A stretch of 64,000 nucleotides of DNA from Microbacterium keratanolyticum (GCF_016907255.1 NZ_JAFBBQ010000001.1:1612001-1676000); one strand, 5' to 3'; shown: positions 45,955 through 55,329, counted from the stretch's first letter. Notes: a model not told the origin generated them from the sequence alone. Program-made: numbers and translations.

Positions 45955-48507
45955 TCAGCTCTCGGTGCGGCGGCGGCGTGCGATCACGAGGATCGCGCCG
46001 CTCAGCGTCAGCATGACCGCCGAGCCGAGCAGCGCCCAGGCGGGCTCGGCTCCGGTGGTCGCGAGGGCACCGGCAGCGGATGCTCCGGATCCGCCTGTGT
46101 TCGTACCGCCACCGGGCTTCGTGCCGGGGGTGTCGGTGCCGCCTCCGGGGGTGCCGGGGGTGCCGGGCTCACCCGGAGTGCCGGGTTCGCCCGGCGTTCC
46201 GGGGCCGCCGGGCTCGCCGCCGCCGTCGGTCGTGCAGGCCATCGCGCCTGCGCGCAGCGCGTGTCCGTCCGTCTCGCCGTCATCCGCCCAGACCGCGGCG
46301 CGCGCGCCGTCGGTGCAGACGGGGGAGAGCGCGAAGCCCTCGTTGTTGAGGTTCGGCATTCCTGCGGGGCGTGCGACGACGGTCGACACGGTGAAGGCTC
46401 CGGATGCGACGCGGGCTGCCGGAGCAGCATCCGCACCGATTTTCAGCGCAGCCATGCGCCCCTCGCAGGTGTCATCGCAGACAGCCCACAGGGTGTCGGT
46501 CGCCGGGTCGTACTCCAGCTCCATGACTCCGGGGAAGCCACTGTCGATCGTCGCGACGCGGGTGAAGCCTGCGCCGTCTGCATCGAGCACGTAGCCGTAC
46601 ACGCCGCCGGTCGCTTCCAGCGCGACGAAGAAGACGCCTCCGGAGTGCGCGCCGTAGCCGGCCGGATCGTAGGCGGCGCCGGTCGACTCGTCGACAAATC
46701 CTGCGGCGACGAGGTCGGCATCCGGGATCCACGCGATGCCCTCGAGGCCAGCGTTGGCGCCGACCACGGGGAGATCGCTCACCAGGTTCCACTCGGCGCT
46801 CGCGACGAGTTCGCCCGCGCTCGTGCCGGGCTGGTACCGCAGCACGGACGGGCGACTGATCTTGCTCGCGCTGTTGTTGCGCTCGGATGCCACGAAGATC
46901 TGATCGCCGACGAGCGCGACGCCCTCCGCGTCGACCTTGCCGGTGCCGTCGGGGTAGCGCAGTGCGCTTCCGCCGGTCCAGCCGGCGTCCTCGACCCACG
47001 ATGCGCCATCGCGCACCAGGCGGTGCAGCGTGCCGTTGCCGTTGTTGACCGCCCAGAGGGCGGCGCCGTCGGCAGAGAAGGCGAGGCCGCTCATGTCCGA
47101 TCCGAAGGTTCCCGCGACGTCTGCCGCCGTGATGTCGGCGGAGCCTGGCCAGACGTCGGCGGTGGGTTCCGTGCTGACGCAGGCGTTCGCCGCGCCGGGC
47201 GTCGCCGCGGTGCTCTCAGCGAAAGCGCCCGTGCCGTCGGGGCAGCGTGCCCAGGTGATCGCGGCGTGTGCGGTCCAGGCGTGCTCGTCGATGAGGGTGC
47301 CGGTGGCGTCGAACAGGCGCGCAGCATCCGCGCCGCCCAGCCCGAAGTTCTCGAACACGCTCACCTGCAGGTATCCGCCCGCGGCGATCGTCGTGCCGAC
47401 CGGAAGGACCACCGGCGCCTTGTCGCCGGAGTCGCGCAGGCTGAAGCCCGAGGCGTCCACCGGCTCGGTCGAGATGTTGATGAGCTCGACCCAGTCGCCC
47501 ACGGCGTCGCCGTTGCTCTCGATCTCGTTGATGCGCACGGGGGTCGCGCAGTCGTTGGGTGCGCCCTTGGTCGGCGCCGTCGTGACGCCCCACGCTCCCG
47601 TGCCGTCGGGGCAGCGGCCGAACGTGGTCGGGGAGTGGCCGCCGTCGGCGACCGCCGTCCAGGAGTAGGAGTCGATGAGCGTGACGCCGTCGGCGAGGAA
47701 GAGGCGCGCCGAGTCGGCCTTGCCGAGTCCGTATCCGAGGAAGGTCTCCTCGGCGACCCAGAAGCCACCCGCCGGGATGCTCGTGCCCGCCGGGATCACG
47801 GCCACGTGCGCATCGTCGCTGTCGCGCACGATGAAGCCCGAGAGATCGACGGCGGATGCCCCGGCGTTGTAGAACTCGATCCAGTCGCCGGGCACACCGT
47901 CGCTGGACTCGACCTCGTTGACCACGACCTTCGGAATCTCCGACGGGTCGACCGGATCGACGGGGTCGACAGGCTTCTCGGGGATCGAGCAGTCGTTCGC
48001 AGCGCCAGGTGTGGCCGTCACCGAGACGAGGAATCCGTCACCGCAGAAGCTGTACGAGGTGGGGGCGTGGTCGGTCCAGGCGAACTGGTCGACGAGCGTC
48101 GTCGCGTCCGGCAGGTACACACGCACGGTGTCGGCGCGGCCCAGCCCGAAGCCGGCTTCGGAGTCGTCGTCGACCGTGATCACCGCGAAGGCGCCCGGTG
48201 CGAGGAGGGTTCCGGCGGCGATCGCGAAGGTGCGGTCGTCCTTGTCGTCCTTGACGATCCAGCCCGAGAGGTCGACGGCCGCGTCACCGGTGTTGGTCAG
48301 CTCGACAGCATCCGCGACCGTGCTGTTGTTCTGGAACACCTCATTGATGCGGACGCTCGGGGTGGGTGCGGCTGCGGGCGTCGTCTCGGCGGCCGCGGCA
48401 GGGCTCGCTGCGAACAGCGGTGCGATGAGCGCGAACGCGGCCAGCGCGGTCGATGCGCCGCGGGCGACGGTGCGAGTCGGAGGGCGGACGGATGAACGCA
48501 AGAGCAT
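45955..48507 (-). CDS. Secreted lamin-tail-domain surface protein with sortase-like tail
   Basis: 850 residues. Signal peptide (TALAAFALIAPLFAASPAAAA, cut near 40), then three lamin-tail (LTD) repeats starting near 50, 190 and 330 (SVRINEVFQNNSTVADAVEL; KVVVNEVESSDGVPGDWIEF; PVRINEIESNGDAVGDWVEL). A beta-propeller-like domain follows (about 450-745, GLAFSADGAALWAVNNGNG), then a Pro/Gly/Thr-rich linker (PGEPGTPG repeats) and a wall-sorting tail (LATTG, hydrophobic helix, RRRR). It is probably wall-anchored through sortase E; the anchoring is inferred. The ATG at 48507 touches AAGGAG directly; the TTG at 48501 has better spacing from it. Confidence 0.85.
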   Translation of the reverse strand: MLLRSSVRPPTRTVARGASTALAAFALIAPLFAASPAAAAETTPAAAPTPSVRINEVFQNNSTVADAVELTNTGDAAVDLSGWIVKDDKDDRTFAIAAGTLLAPGAFAVITVDDDSEAGFGLGRADTVRVYLPDATTLVDQFAWTDHAPTSYSFCGDGFLVSVTATPGAANDCSIPEKPVDPVDPVDPSEIPKVVVNEVESSDGVPGDWIEFYNAGASAVDLSGFIVRDSDDAHVAVIPAGTSIPAGGFWVAEETFLGYGLGKADSARLFLADGVTLIDSYSWTAVADGGHSPTTFGRCPDGTGAWGVTTAPTKGAPNDCATPVRINEIESNGDAVGDWVELINISTEPVDASGFSLRDSGDKAPVVLPVGTTIAAGGYLQVSVFENFGLGGADAARLFDATGTLIDEHAWTAHAAITWARCPDGTGAFAESTAATPGAANACVSTEPTADVWPGSADITAADVAGTFGSDMSGLAFSADGAALWAVNNGNGTLHRLVRDGASWVEDAGWTGGSALRYPDGTGKVDAEGVALVGDQIFVASERNNSASKISRPSVLRYQPGTSAGELVASAEWNLVSDLPVVGANAGLEGIAWIPDADLVAAGFVDESTGAAYDPAGYGAHSGGVFFVALEATGGVYGYVLDADGAGFTRVATIDSGFPGVMELEYDPATDTLWAVCDDTCEGRMAALKIGADAAPAARVASGAFTVSTVVARPAGMPNLNNEGFALSPVCTDGARAAVWADDGETDGHALRAGAMACTTDGGGEPGGPGTPGEPGTPGEPGTPGTPGGGTDTPGTKPGGGTNTGGSGASAAGALATTGAEPAWALLGSAVMLTLSGAILVIARRRRTES

Positions 48508-48655
48508 CTCCTTCGGGTGGGCGCGAGGTCACGCGCATGCCCGTTCACGCTCCCGAGGTCGGGTGAACGCGGGCCGTGCGCCCGATGAACGCCCCGCAGC
48601 GCCCGTATGAACGTCGTCTCGACCGTGCGCGCAACCGGTGAGGCAGAATCGAAGC
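48508..48655. promoter_or_regulatory. Divergent promoter region with CGTTCAC/GTGAACG inverted repeat
   Basis: CGTTCAC (48542-48548) and GTGAACG (48563-48569) form an inverted repeat, with further TGAACG copies nearby. The -10 CAGAAT (48644-48649) serves coaBC. The spacer contains no gene. Confidence 0.4.
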
Positions 48656-49858
48656 GTGAACATCGTCGTAGGGGTCACCGGTGGTATCGCCGCGTACAAG
48701 TCAGTTCAGCTCGTGCGGCTGCTGATCAAAGCGGGGCATGAGGTGCATGTCATCCCGACCGAGGATGCGCTCCGCTTCGTCGGCCTGCCGACGTGGGAGG
48801 CGATCAGCCGCAACCCGGTCACGACGAGCGTGCATGACGACGTCGCGAAGGTGCGCCACGTCGCCCTCGGACAGAATGCAGAGCTCGTGATCGTTGCCCC
48901 TGCCACGGCCAACACGATCGCGAAGATGACGGCAGGCCTCGCCGATGACCTGCTCGGCACGACGCTTCTGGCGACGAAGGCGCCGGTCGTGATCGCCCCC
49001 GCGATGCACACCGAGATGTGGCAGCATCCGGCGACACAGGCGAACATCGCGACGCTGCGCTCGCGTGGCGTGCACATCGTCGGTCCGGATGCGGGTGAGC
49101 TGACCGGCGGCGACAGCGGGCCGGGGCGGATGGTCGAGCCGGAGGCGCTGGTGGATGCTGCGTTCGCCGTGCTCGTTCCGCAGGATCTCGACGGAGTGCG
49201 GGTCGTCATCTCGGCCGGCGGAACCCGCGAACCCATCGACCCCGTGCGCTACCTGGGCAACCGTTCGAGCGGCAGACAGGGAGTGGCGCTCGCCGCGGAG
49301 GCGGCCGCCCGCGGTGCGAGCGTGACGCTGGTGGCGGCGAACATCGCCCAGGACGTGCTGGCCGCCGCGTCCGGTGTGCGTGTTGTGCCTGTGGCGACGG
49401 CCCGCGAGTTGCAGGACGCGATGGCGGATGCTGCGCCCACGGCGGATGTCATCATCATGGCCGCCGCCGTTGCGGACTATCGCCCGGCGACGGTATCGAC
49501 GTCGAAGCTGACCAAGGAGGACGGCGTGCTGGAGCGCATCGACCTCCTCGAGAACGATGACGTGGTCGCGGGGCTGGCGGCAGCGCGGGTGCCAGGTCAG
49601 ACCATCGTCGCGTTCGCTGCGGAGACGGATCCGGATGCTGCCGCCCGTCGCGATCGCGCTCGCCGCAAACGCGAACGCAAGGGCGTCGACCTGCTCGCCG
49701 TGAATCTCGCGAACGAGGAGCACGGCTTCGAGAAGGCGGACAACGCGGTCGAGATCATCGGTCAGGAAGGTGCCGTCGTCGGCGAGGCCGCCGGTGCGAA
49801 GCGCGTCGTCGCTGCGGCGATCCTGGACGCGGTCGTCGGGCTGCGGGCCTCCCGCTAG
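48656..49858 (+). CDS. coaBC: Bifunctional phosphopantothenoylcysteine decarboxylase/synthase CoaBC
   Basis: 400 residues, coenzyme A synthesis (4'-phosphopantothenate plus Cys to 4'-phosphopantetheine). CoaC half: VVGVTGGIAAYKSVQLVRLL (flavin site), a catalytic His region in VRHVALGQ, and IVAPATANTIAKM and PAMHTEMWQHP. CoaB half starts near 180: VISAGGTREPIDPVRYLGNR, then SSGRQG, AAAVADYRP and KLTKEDG. GTG 48656 fits the family start, and -10 CAGAAT 6 bases upstream suggests a leaderless transcript. Confidence 0.95.
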   Translation: MNIVVGVTGGIAAYKSVQLVRLLIKAGHEVHVIPTEDALRFVGLPTWEAISRNPVTTSVHDDVAKVRHVALGQNAELVIVAPATANTIAKMTAGLADDLLGTTLLATKAPVVIAPAMHTEMWQHPATQANIATLRSRGVHIVGPDAGELTGGDSGPGRMVEPEALVDAAFAVLVPQDLDGVRVVISAGGTREPIDPVRYLGNRSSGRQGVALAAEAAARGASVTLVAANIAQDVLAAASGVRVVPVATARELQDAMADAAPTADVIIMAAAVADYRPATVSTSKLTKEDGVLERIDLLENDDVVAGLAAARVPGQTIVAFAAETDPDAAARRDRARRKRERKGVDLLAVNLANEEHGFEKADNAVEIIGQEGAVVGEAAGAKRVVAAAILDAVVGLRASR

Positions 49859-49908
49859 CGGAGGACTTCTCCTCCAACGGAGGAGCTTTCGCGCAGAAGA
49901 GTCCTCCG
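49859..49908 (+). terminator. Nested stem-loops after coaBC
   Basis: The outer arms CGGAGGACT (49859-49867) and AGTCCTCCG (49900-49908) enclose a second stem, CTCCTCC-AAC-GGAGGAG (49869-49885). It probably terminates coaBC and might mask a ribosome-binding-like sequence. The region to 50030 contains no other feature. Confidence 0.6.
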
Positions 49909-50030
49909 ATCAGTGAGTTCTCCTGCGCGGCGGCTGCGCGAACGCGGCGTGGGCGTGCACTCCGGGCTTGTCGTCCACAGGCTGCGGGAAACATGCCGCG
50001 TACGCCCGGTCTGTTCGCCATGATGTGAGC

Positions 50031-51209
50031 GTGAACACACAGAGCGTCGAGAATCAGGGCCCTTCGGGCGAGAGCAATCACGCGGGCGCGGGTTTGGAGG
50101 GTAGTCAGGCCGCACTGTTTCTCATCGCAGGCCCATTCCTGACGTTCTCGTGCGCCTTGGTTCCCTTCATGCTGGCCGGTGTGCTCACGAGCCCCGACCG
50201 GTCGGATTACTGGATGCAACTGGGGCGGATCGCAGACCTGCTTCAACCCCTCCTCGGTGACTTCATCGGCGTGGCCGGAGTCATCGCAACGCTTCTGGTC
50301 GCGCTTGCCGCCGCTACGAACTTCGGCCGAGGACACCACATGCTTGATGCGCGAGCGCGGTTCGCGATCGCGGCGATCGTGCTCATCTGCGTGATCGGAC
50401 TGTCGATCGTCGCCGCGGGGACGATCGTGATCGCCGTTGACAATCCACGTGAGTGGGTGAGAGTTCTTCCGATCCTTCTCGTCTCGTGGGTTGTGGGACT
50501 GGCGGGGCAAGTCGTCGGATCGGGCGCTACGCCGCAACTTCGTGCGTATGAGGCCAAGAAGGTCTGGCATGCGCGCAAGGACCGTGCGCGGGCTCGAGGG
50601 ATTGGCTGGCAAGACCTGTATCCGAAGAAGCGGAAGCGAGTGCTCGCAGAACTGCTCCTGTGGGGAGTGCCGATCGTCGTCTGGGGAGTGATCGTCGGGG
50701 TGTTGATCGCGACGGGCGAGGAATGGCTGCGCGAGAACGGCCCATCGATGTTCGCGCTGGGAATGACGCTCTTCGGCGGCAATCTGCTCGTCGTCGCTGG
50801 CTGGCGGGTATCCGCCGATGTGTCGGTGTCGCCGTGGGCGCGGGTAGTGCAGGCTCTGAGTATCGGGATCGTCGGACTCGCCATGAGTGTCTCCCTCGCG
50901 ATCGTGGTCATCACCTCGTCTACGGTCATTGCATCGTTTGGCTGGTGGGTTCTCGGCGCCTCGGCGGTGACGGCGATCGTGGTCGCGGTTCCGTGGGTTC
51001 GTCGTTGGATATGGCCGATGGCCATCATCGAGCGAGCTTCGACGATTGGGGCATTGAGGCGTGTTCGTGCGTGGAGGGATCGGATGGTCGCCGCCCGGAA
51101 TGCGGAGGCTCCTAGCGCAGCATCCGCCCCTCTGTTAAACTTGAGTCCAAGCCACTCAACTTTGAAGGAGTCTCTCCAAGGAGGAAACGATGACAACGCC
51201 CCAGAATGA
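50031..51209 (+). CDS. Multi-pass membrane protein of unknown function, 3' end overlapping clpB
   Basis: 392 residues, about eight hydrophobic segments ([20 protein letters not shown] near the start, [20 protein letters not shown], then further helices to about 340). Hydrophilic cytoplasmic parts include an arginine/lysine-rich loop ([12 protein letters not shown]...). No family is recognised. Its last 30 codons run through the clpB promoter, the HAIR operator and clpB's ribosome-binding site, and its stop (51207-51209) overlaps clpB by 20 bases. GTG 50031 was chosen; the frame begins at 49968. The C-terminal residues are low-complexity, so a shorter protein is possible. Confidence 0.65.
   Translation: MNTQSVENQGPSGESNHAGAGLEGSQAALFLIAGPFLTFSCALVPFMLAGVLTSPDRSDYWMQLGRIADLLQPLLGDFIGVAGVIATLLVALAAATNFGRGHHMLDARARFAIAAIVLICVIGLSIVAAGTIVIAVDNPREWVRVLPILLVSWVVGLAGQVVGSGATPQLRAYEAKKVWHARKDRARARGIGWQDLYPKKRKRVLAELLLWGVPIVVWGVIVGVLIATGEEWLRENGPSMFALGMTLFGGNLLVVAGWRVSADVSVSPWARVVQALSIGIVGLAMSVSLAIVVITSSTVIASFGWWVLGASAVTAIVVAVPWVRRWIWPMAIIERASTIGALRRVRAWRDRMVAARNAEAPSAASAPLLNLSPSHSTLKESLQGGNDDNAPE
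51140..51160. promoter_or_regulatory. HAIR operator for HspR in front of clpB
   Basis: CTTGAGT-N7-ACTCAAC matches the HAIR consensus at 13 of 14 positions, the best of the three in the window. It lies inside the 3' coding part of the preceding gene and 30 bases before the clpB start. This links clpB to HspR (10219). Confidence 0.9.
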
Positions 51210-53334
51210 CGAACAGCAAAGCGCCCTCGAACAGTTCGGAATCAACCTCACTGACCGTGCCCGCCAGGGCAAGCTCGACCCGGTGATCGGTCGTGACAGT
51301 GAGATTCGCCGTGTGAGCCAGGTGCTTACCCGCCGCACGAAGAACAACCCTGTCCTGATCGGTGAGCCCGGCGTCGGCAAGACCGCCGTCGCGGAAGGGC
51401 TGGCGCAGCGCATCGTCGCCGGTGACGTCGCCGAATCCCTGAAAGACAAAGAGCTCGTCTCGCTCGACATCTCGGCTCTCGTGGCCGGTGCGATGTACCG
51501 CGGCCAGTTCGAAGAGCGCCTGAAGAGCGTGCTCAAGGAGATCACCGAGTCGGATGGCCGCATCATCACCTTCATCGATGAGCTGCACGTGCTCATGGGT
51601 GCGGGTGGCGGCGAAGGCTCGGTGGCGGCGTCCAACATGCTCAAGCCGATGCTCGCGCGCGGTGAGCTCCGCCTGATCGGTGCCACCACGCTCAACGAGT
51701 ACCGCGAGTTCATCGAGAAGGATGCTGCGCTGGAGCGCCGTTTCCAGCAGGTGTACGTGGGCGAGCCATCCGTCGAAGACACCATCGCGATTCTTCGCGG
51801 GCTCAAGGGCCGCTACGAAGCGCACCACGGTGTGACGATTTCCGACAGTGCGCTCGTCGCTGCCGCTGCGCTCTCGAACCGCTACATTCCGAGTCGTCAG
51901 CTGCCGGACAAGGCGATCGACCTCGTGGACGAATCGATGTCCCGTCTCAAGATGGAGATCGACTCTTCGCCTGTCGAGATCGACCAGCTCAAGCGTCAGG
52001 TCGACCGGATGAAGCTCGAAGAGCTGGCGCTCAAGAAAGAGAAGGATGCTGCGTCGAAGGAGCGCCTTGCTGCGCTTCGCGAGCAGCTTGTCGACCTGGA
52101 GCGCGAGCTCGATGTTCTCGAGCAGCGCTGGGCGCGTGAGCGCCAGAGCCTCAACCGCGTCGGCGACCTGAAGAAGCAGCTCGACGAGGCGGTCACGCAG
52201 CGCGACCGCGCACTGCGTGAGGCCGACTATGCGAAGGCATCGAAGCTCGAGTACGAGACCATCAAGCGACTCGAACGCGACATCGCCGAGGCCGAGCAGG
52301 CAGAGGCATCCGGAGCAGACGAGCCTCGCATGGTCAACGAGCAGGTGACCGAGGAAGACATCGCCGCCGTCATCGCCGCATGGACGGGCATTCCTGTCGG
52401 TCGGCTCATGCAGGGGGAGAGCGAGAAGCTGCTGCACCTGGAAGCCGAGCTCGGCAAGCGCCTTATCGGTCAGAAGAACGCTGTCGCAGCGGTGTCGGAT
52501 GCGGTTCGCCGCTCGCGTGCGGGCATCAACGACCCCGGTCGCCCGACCGGATCGTTCCTGTTCCTCGGGCCGACCGGTGTCGGAAAGACCGAGCTGGCCA
52601 AGGCTCTCGCGGAGTTCCTCTTCGACGACGAGCACGCCATGGTGCGGATCGACATGTCGGAGTACGGCGAGAAGCACTCGGTCTCGCGGCTCGTCGGTGC
52701 CCCTCCGGGCTACGTCGGCTATGAGCAGGGCGGTCAGCTGACCGAGGCGGTTCGTCGCCGCCCCTACAGCGTCGTGCTGCTGGACGAGGTCGAGAAGGCG
52801 CATCCGGAGGTCTTCGACGTGCTCCTGCAGGTCATGGATGACGGACGCCTGACCGATGGTCAGGGGCGCACGGTCGACTTCTCGAACGTGATCCTGATCC
52901 TCACCTCGAACCTGGGCTCGCCGATTCTCATCGACCCGACTCTGTCGCTCGAAGAGAAGAACGATGCCGTGCAGGCGCTCGTGCGTCAGGCCTTCAAGCC
53001 CGAGTTCGTGAACCGGCTCGATGACATCGTCATCTTCCAGGCGCTCAGCGAAGACGATCTCGCGCAGATCGTCGAGCTCGCGGTCGATCAGCTGCAGGCT
53101 CGCCTGCACGAGCGTCGACTGACTCTCGCGGTGACTCCGGATGCTCGCGCCTGGCTGGCCGAGCGCGGATACGACCCGGTGTACGGGGCGCGCCCGCTGC
53201 GTCGGCTCATCCAGAAGGAGATCCAGAACCGCCTCGCCACCGCGCTGCTCTCGGGCAGCGTGCACGACGGCGACACCGTGCGGGTCGATGTTGCGACCGA
53301 CGGGGCCGGGCTCACGCTCATCCCGCAGCGCTAA
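51190..53334 (+). CDS. clpB: ClpB-type disaggregase lacking the N-terminal domain
   Basis: 714-residue AAA+ unfoldase that extracts proteins from aggregates with DnaK. NBD1 has Walker A GEPGVGKT (58-65) and Walker B ITFIDE (126-131). The M-domain coiled coil spans about 255-370, and NBD2 has GPTGVGKT (460-467) and VVLLDE (528-533), with the pore-loop GYVGYEQGG (507-515). The Clp N-domain (about 150 residues) of typical ClpB is missing. The ATG at 51190 is preceded by AAGGAGG, and family similarity begins near residue 10, so the absence is not a start-site error. Separately transcribed from the HAIR promoter. Confidence 0.94.
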   Translation: MTTPQNDEQQSALEQFGINLTDRARQGKLDPVIGRDSEIRRVSQVLTRRTKNNPVLIGEPGVGKTAVAEGLAQRIVAGDVAESLKDKELVSLDISALVAGAMYRGQFEERLKSVLKEITESDGRIITFIDELHVLMGAGGGEGSVAASNMLKPMLARGELRLIGATTLNEYREFIEKDAALERRFQQVYVGEPSVEDTIAILRGLKGRYEAHHGVTISDSALVAAAALSNRYIPSRQLPDKAIDLVDESMSRLKMEIDSSPVEIDQLKRQVDRMKLEELALKKEKDAASKERLAALREQLVDLERELDVLEQRWARERQSLNRVGDLKKQLDEAVTQRDRALREADYAKASKLEYETIKRLERDIAEAEQAEASGADEPRMVNEQVTEEDIAAVIAAWTGIPVGRLMQGESEKLLHLEAELGKRLIGQKNAVAAVSDAVRRSRAGINDPGRPTGSFLFLGPTGVGKTELAKALAEFLFDDEHAMVRIDMSEYGEKHSVSRLVGAPPGYVGYEQGGQLTEAVRRRPYSVVLLDEVEKAHPEVFDVLLQVMDDGRLTDGQGRTVDFSNVILILTSNLGSPILIDPTLSLEEKNDAVQALVRQAFKPEFVNRLDDIVIFQALSEDDLAQIVELAVDQLQARLHERRLTLAVTPDARAWLAERGYDPVYGARPLRRLIQKEIQNRLATALLSGSVHDGDTVRVDVATDGAGLTLIPQR

Positions 53335-53344
53335 GACGCAGGGC

Positions 53345-53389
53345 ACTAGTGGCGCGCATCACGCTTCGGCGGATGCGCGCCACTAGTAT
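53345..53389 (+). terminator. clpB terminator overlapping the -10 box of the next gene
   Basis: Perfect 16-bp arms at 53345-53360 and 53372-53387 (loop 11 bases) form a strong terminator for clpB. The right arm contains TAGTAT (53384-53389), which lies 6 bases before the ATG at 53396 and is probably its -10 box. Termination and initiation therefore share the same bases. Confidence 0.7.
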
Positions 53390-53395
53390 TTCGGC

Positions 53396-53863
53396 ATGAA
53401 ACTCTCCGGACGATTCGTATTCGTCTTCCAGTGGATCGCTCCGGTCGTGCTCATCGGATGGGTGCTCTTCGGCAGGGGACTGCTGGGAGCACCGCTCGGA
53501 TGGCTCGCCGCGATCGGTCTCTTCCTGTCGCCCATCGCGCTCCTCGCCATGTACATCCCACCCGTACTCGTGCTCTTCGACCGCGAGGCGCGGATGTCGG
53601 CGCGCACACGGCAGGGGTACGAGATCGCGAGCTACACGCTCTGGGGCGTGCTGGTCGTCATGGGCATCGTGATCGTCGACGGGGGAGACGCCGGTCCCGT
53701 CGGTTCGCTGCTCACGATGTGGACCGGAATGGATGCGGGCGGGGGCGAAGTGTTCCTCGTGCCGGTGATGTTGCTCGCGGTCGTGGCGCTCGCCGCGCAG
53801 CTGGTCATGGCTGTTGTGGGGATCGTGGTCGCGCGTAAGACCGCCCCGGTGGCTGCTCGCTAG
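53396..53863 (+). CDS. Small integral membrane protein of unknown function
   Basis: 155 residues, four helices (about 8-25, 32-58, 78-98 and 120-147) with FDREARMSARTRQGYE between the second and third. No family recognised. The start ATG 53396 is preceded by TAGTAT six bases upstream without a ribosome-binding site, a leaderless promoter. Stands alone after clpB. Confidence 0.6.
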   Translation: MKLSGRFVFVFQWIAPVVLIGWVLFGRGLLGAPLGWLAAIGLFLSPIALLAMYIPPVLVLFDREARMSARTRQGYEIASYTLWGVLVVMGIVIVDGGDAGPVGSLLTMWTGMDAGGGEVFLVPVMLLAVVALAAQLVMAVVGIVVARKTAPVAAR

Positions 53864-53896
53864 ACCGGTCCGGGGCGGTGTGCCTTGCGCCTGTGA

Positions 53897-54475
53897 TCAG
53901 TCGTTGAGAAGAACCGTCTCGGACAGCAGGCGACGCTCGCGCGGTGCGACCTCGCGCTCAGCGAGCGGGCCGGGCAGGGACGAAGGGTCGCCGACGAGGC
54001 CGACAGCGATCATCGTCGTAGGAACGAAGCGGGCTTCGAGGCCGGCGATCTCGCTGACCGCGGCGCGGTCGAAGCCACCCATCTGGTGCACATGCAGACC
54101 GTCGTGGTGGGCCTGCACGGTGAAGTGTGCGACTGCCTGGCCGAGGTCGTAGGCGGCGAAGTGAATCGGCTGGCCTTCGGCATCCGCGGTCTCTGCGACC
54201 GCGACGATCAGCGCGGCAGCGGAACCCGCCCACGCGGTGTTGAAGCCGGCCAGCGTGCCGAAGAGCTGGCGGTGAAGCTCGGATCCGCGACGGGCGACGA
54301 TGAAGCGCCAGGGCTGCACATTGTTGGCAGACGGCGACCAGCGTGCAGCCTCAAGGGCCGAGGAGAGAGCGTCCTCATCGATGGGCGTGATCGGGTCGAA
54401 CGCGCGAGGGCTCCAGCGCCCGTCGAGAACGACGGGGTGATCGGTGGGAGCGGTGCGATCGAGGACAGCGGTCAT
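53897..54475 (-). CDS. Nitroreductase-family NAD(P)H/FMN oxidoreductase
   Basis: 192 residues. GRWSPRAFDPITPIDEDALSS and ARWSPSANNVQPWRFIVARR give the FMN-binding N-terminal region. The C-terminal part, FAAYDLGQAVAHFTVQAHHDG with HVHQMGGFDRAAV, completes it. Reduces quinones, nitro compounds or similar; substrate unknown. ATG 54475 with AAAGG upstream; the frame extends to 54604. A palindromic site 14 bases upstream may be its operator. Confidence 0.87.
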   Translation of the reverse strand: MTAVLDRTAPTDHPVVLDGRWSPRAFDPITPIDEDALSSALEAARWSPSANNVQPWRFIVARRGSELHRQLFGTLAGFNTAWAGSAAALIVAVAETADAEGQPIHFAAYDLGQAVAHFTVQAHHDGLHVHQMGGFDRAAVSEIAGLEARFVPTTMIAVGLVGDPSSLPGPLAEREVAPRERRLLSETVLLND

Positions 54476-54487
54476 GAAGAGGCCTTT

Positions 54488-54511
54488 CGTGGTCGGAATG
54501 CTTGGACCACG
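54488..54511. promoter_or_regulatory. Operator-like inverted repeat CGTGGTC/GACCACG at the nitroreductase promoter
   Basis: CGTGGTC (54488-54494) and GACCACG (54505-54511) are exact complements with a 10-base spacer, between the nitroreductase start and its AT-rich upstream promoter (TTTACA near 54528 on the minus strand). A redox- or quinone-responsive repressor is a plausible ligand. Confidence 0.45.
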
Positions 54512-54600
54512 CTGTCCGTATGTAAAGGCTAAACCCATGCGAGTGGATGGATATTCCGCACATCGCCAGCGAGGGCGAGCGGGACGACGCCGAGGGAGGC

Positions 54601-55329
54601 TCAAGCCCCGAGCTCGGGCGCGACCTTCTTCTCGAGCACCTGCACGGCTTCGTCGGAGAGCGAGATGAGGCCGTCGAGCTCTTGGCGGACGCGCTTGTAC
54701 GCCGCCTGGCGTTCCGCTGAAGTGGCCGACTCATCGACGGCGACCTTCAGTAGCTGCTGTGCGCGGTCCAGGCGCTTGCGCTCATCCTCGGTGAAGGTCG
54801 AGTTGCGCAGGCGGCGCGCATCCTTCTCGGCGATCTCGAACGCCACAGCGTAGTCGCCGACGGCATCGAGATACTCGGCCGCCTGCTGCTCGGTGATCTT
54901 GGTGTCGGCAGAGGCGGGGCGCAGGGCATCCGCCGTCTTCTTGGCGCGGAGGAACGCCGCCGTCAACGGCTGCCGACCGTCACTCATGGCAGGGAAGGCG
55001 ATGAGCTTCGCGACATCGAGTTCATAGTCGAGCCAGCGCGCGGTGATCTCGTCGTGCTCAGCGAGGGTGCGCGCGAGCAGCTGCGCGGATGCTGCGGCCG
55101 GCGCGCTCTTCGCGGGGAGAACTGTCCGCGCAGGTGCTCCTCCGCGCGCGGCGATCTGCGCAGTCTTGATCTCTGCCTTGAGCCGCAGCGTCTCCATGCG
55201 ACGCTCGTGGCGACGCTTCGCGCTCTTCTCCATCGCCTTGTAGACGCCGCCGATCGCGCCCGACGTCATCGCGAGGATCGGAAACGCCAACCACCAGTAG
55301 TTGCCGGCGAAGGTCCAGAACGCATTCAT
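54601..55329 (-). CDS. Membrane-anchored coiled-coil protein of unknown function
   Basis: 242 residues. One helix near the N-terminus (about 10-32, YWWLAFPILAMTSGAIGGVY) is followed by basic residues and a long charged alpha-helical region (KRRHERRMETLRLKAEIKT; ITEQQAAEYLDAVGDYAVAF; LKVAVDESATSAERQAAYKR). Similar single-gene proteins are common in Microbacteriaceae; function unknown. ATG 55329 has a -10 box TAGGCT (minus strand, 55344-55339) 9 bases upstream, so leaderless. It follows gluconokinase on the same strand after the 85-base repeat element. Confidence 0.65.
   Translation of the reverse strand: MNAFWTFAGNYWWLAFPILAMTSGAIGGVYKAMEKSAKRRHERRMETLRLKAEIKTAQIAARGGAPARTVLPAKSAPAAASAQLLARTLAEHDEITARWLDYELDVAKLIAFPAMSDGRQPLTAAFLRAKKTADALRPASADTKITEQQAAEYLDAVGDYAVAFEIAEKDARRLRNSTFTEDERKRLDRAQQLLKVAVDESATSAERQAAYKRVRQELDGLISLSDEAVQVLEKKVAPELGA

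Noticed and set aside
46125-46220. Short repeated units read as a CRISPR or tandem-repeat array
   Set aside because: They encode the in-frame PGEPGTPG linker of the surface protein; there are no uniform spacers.
45943-48495. 850-residue plus-strand frame opposite the lamin-tail gene
   Set aside because: It is the antisense shadow of a protein with clear signal peptide, domains and sorting tail; its own translation has no recognisable domain.
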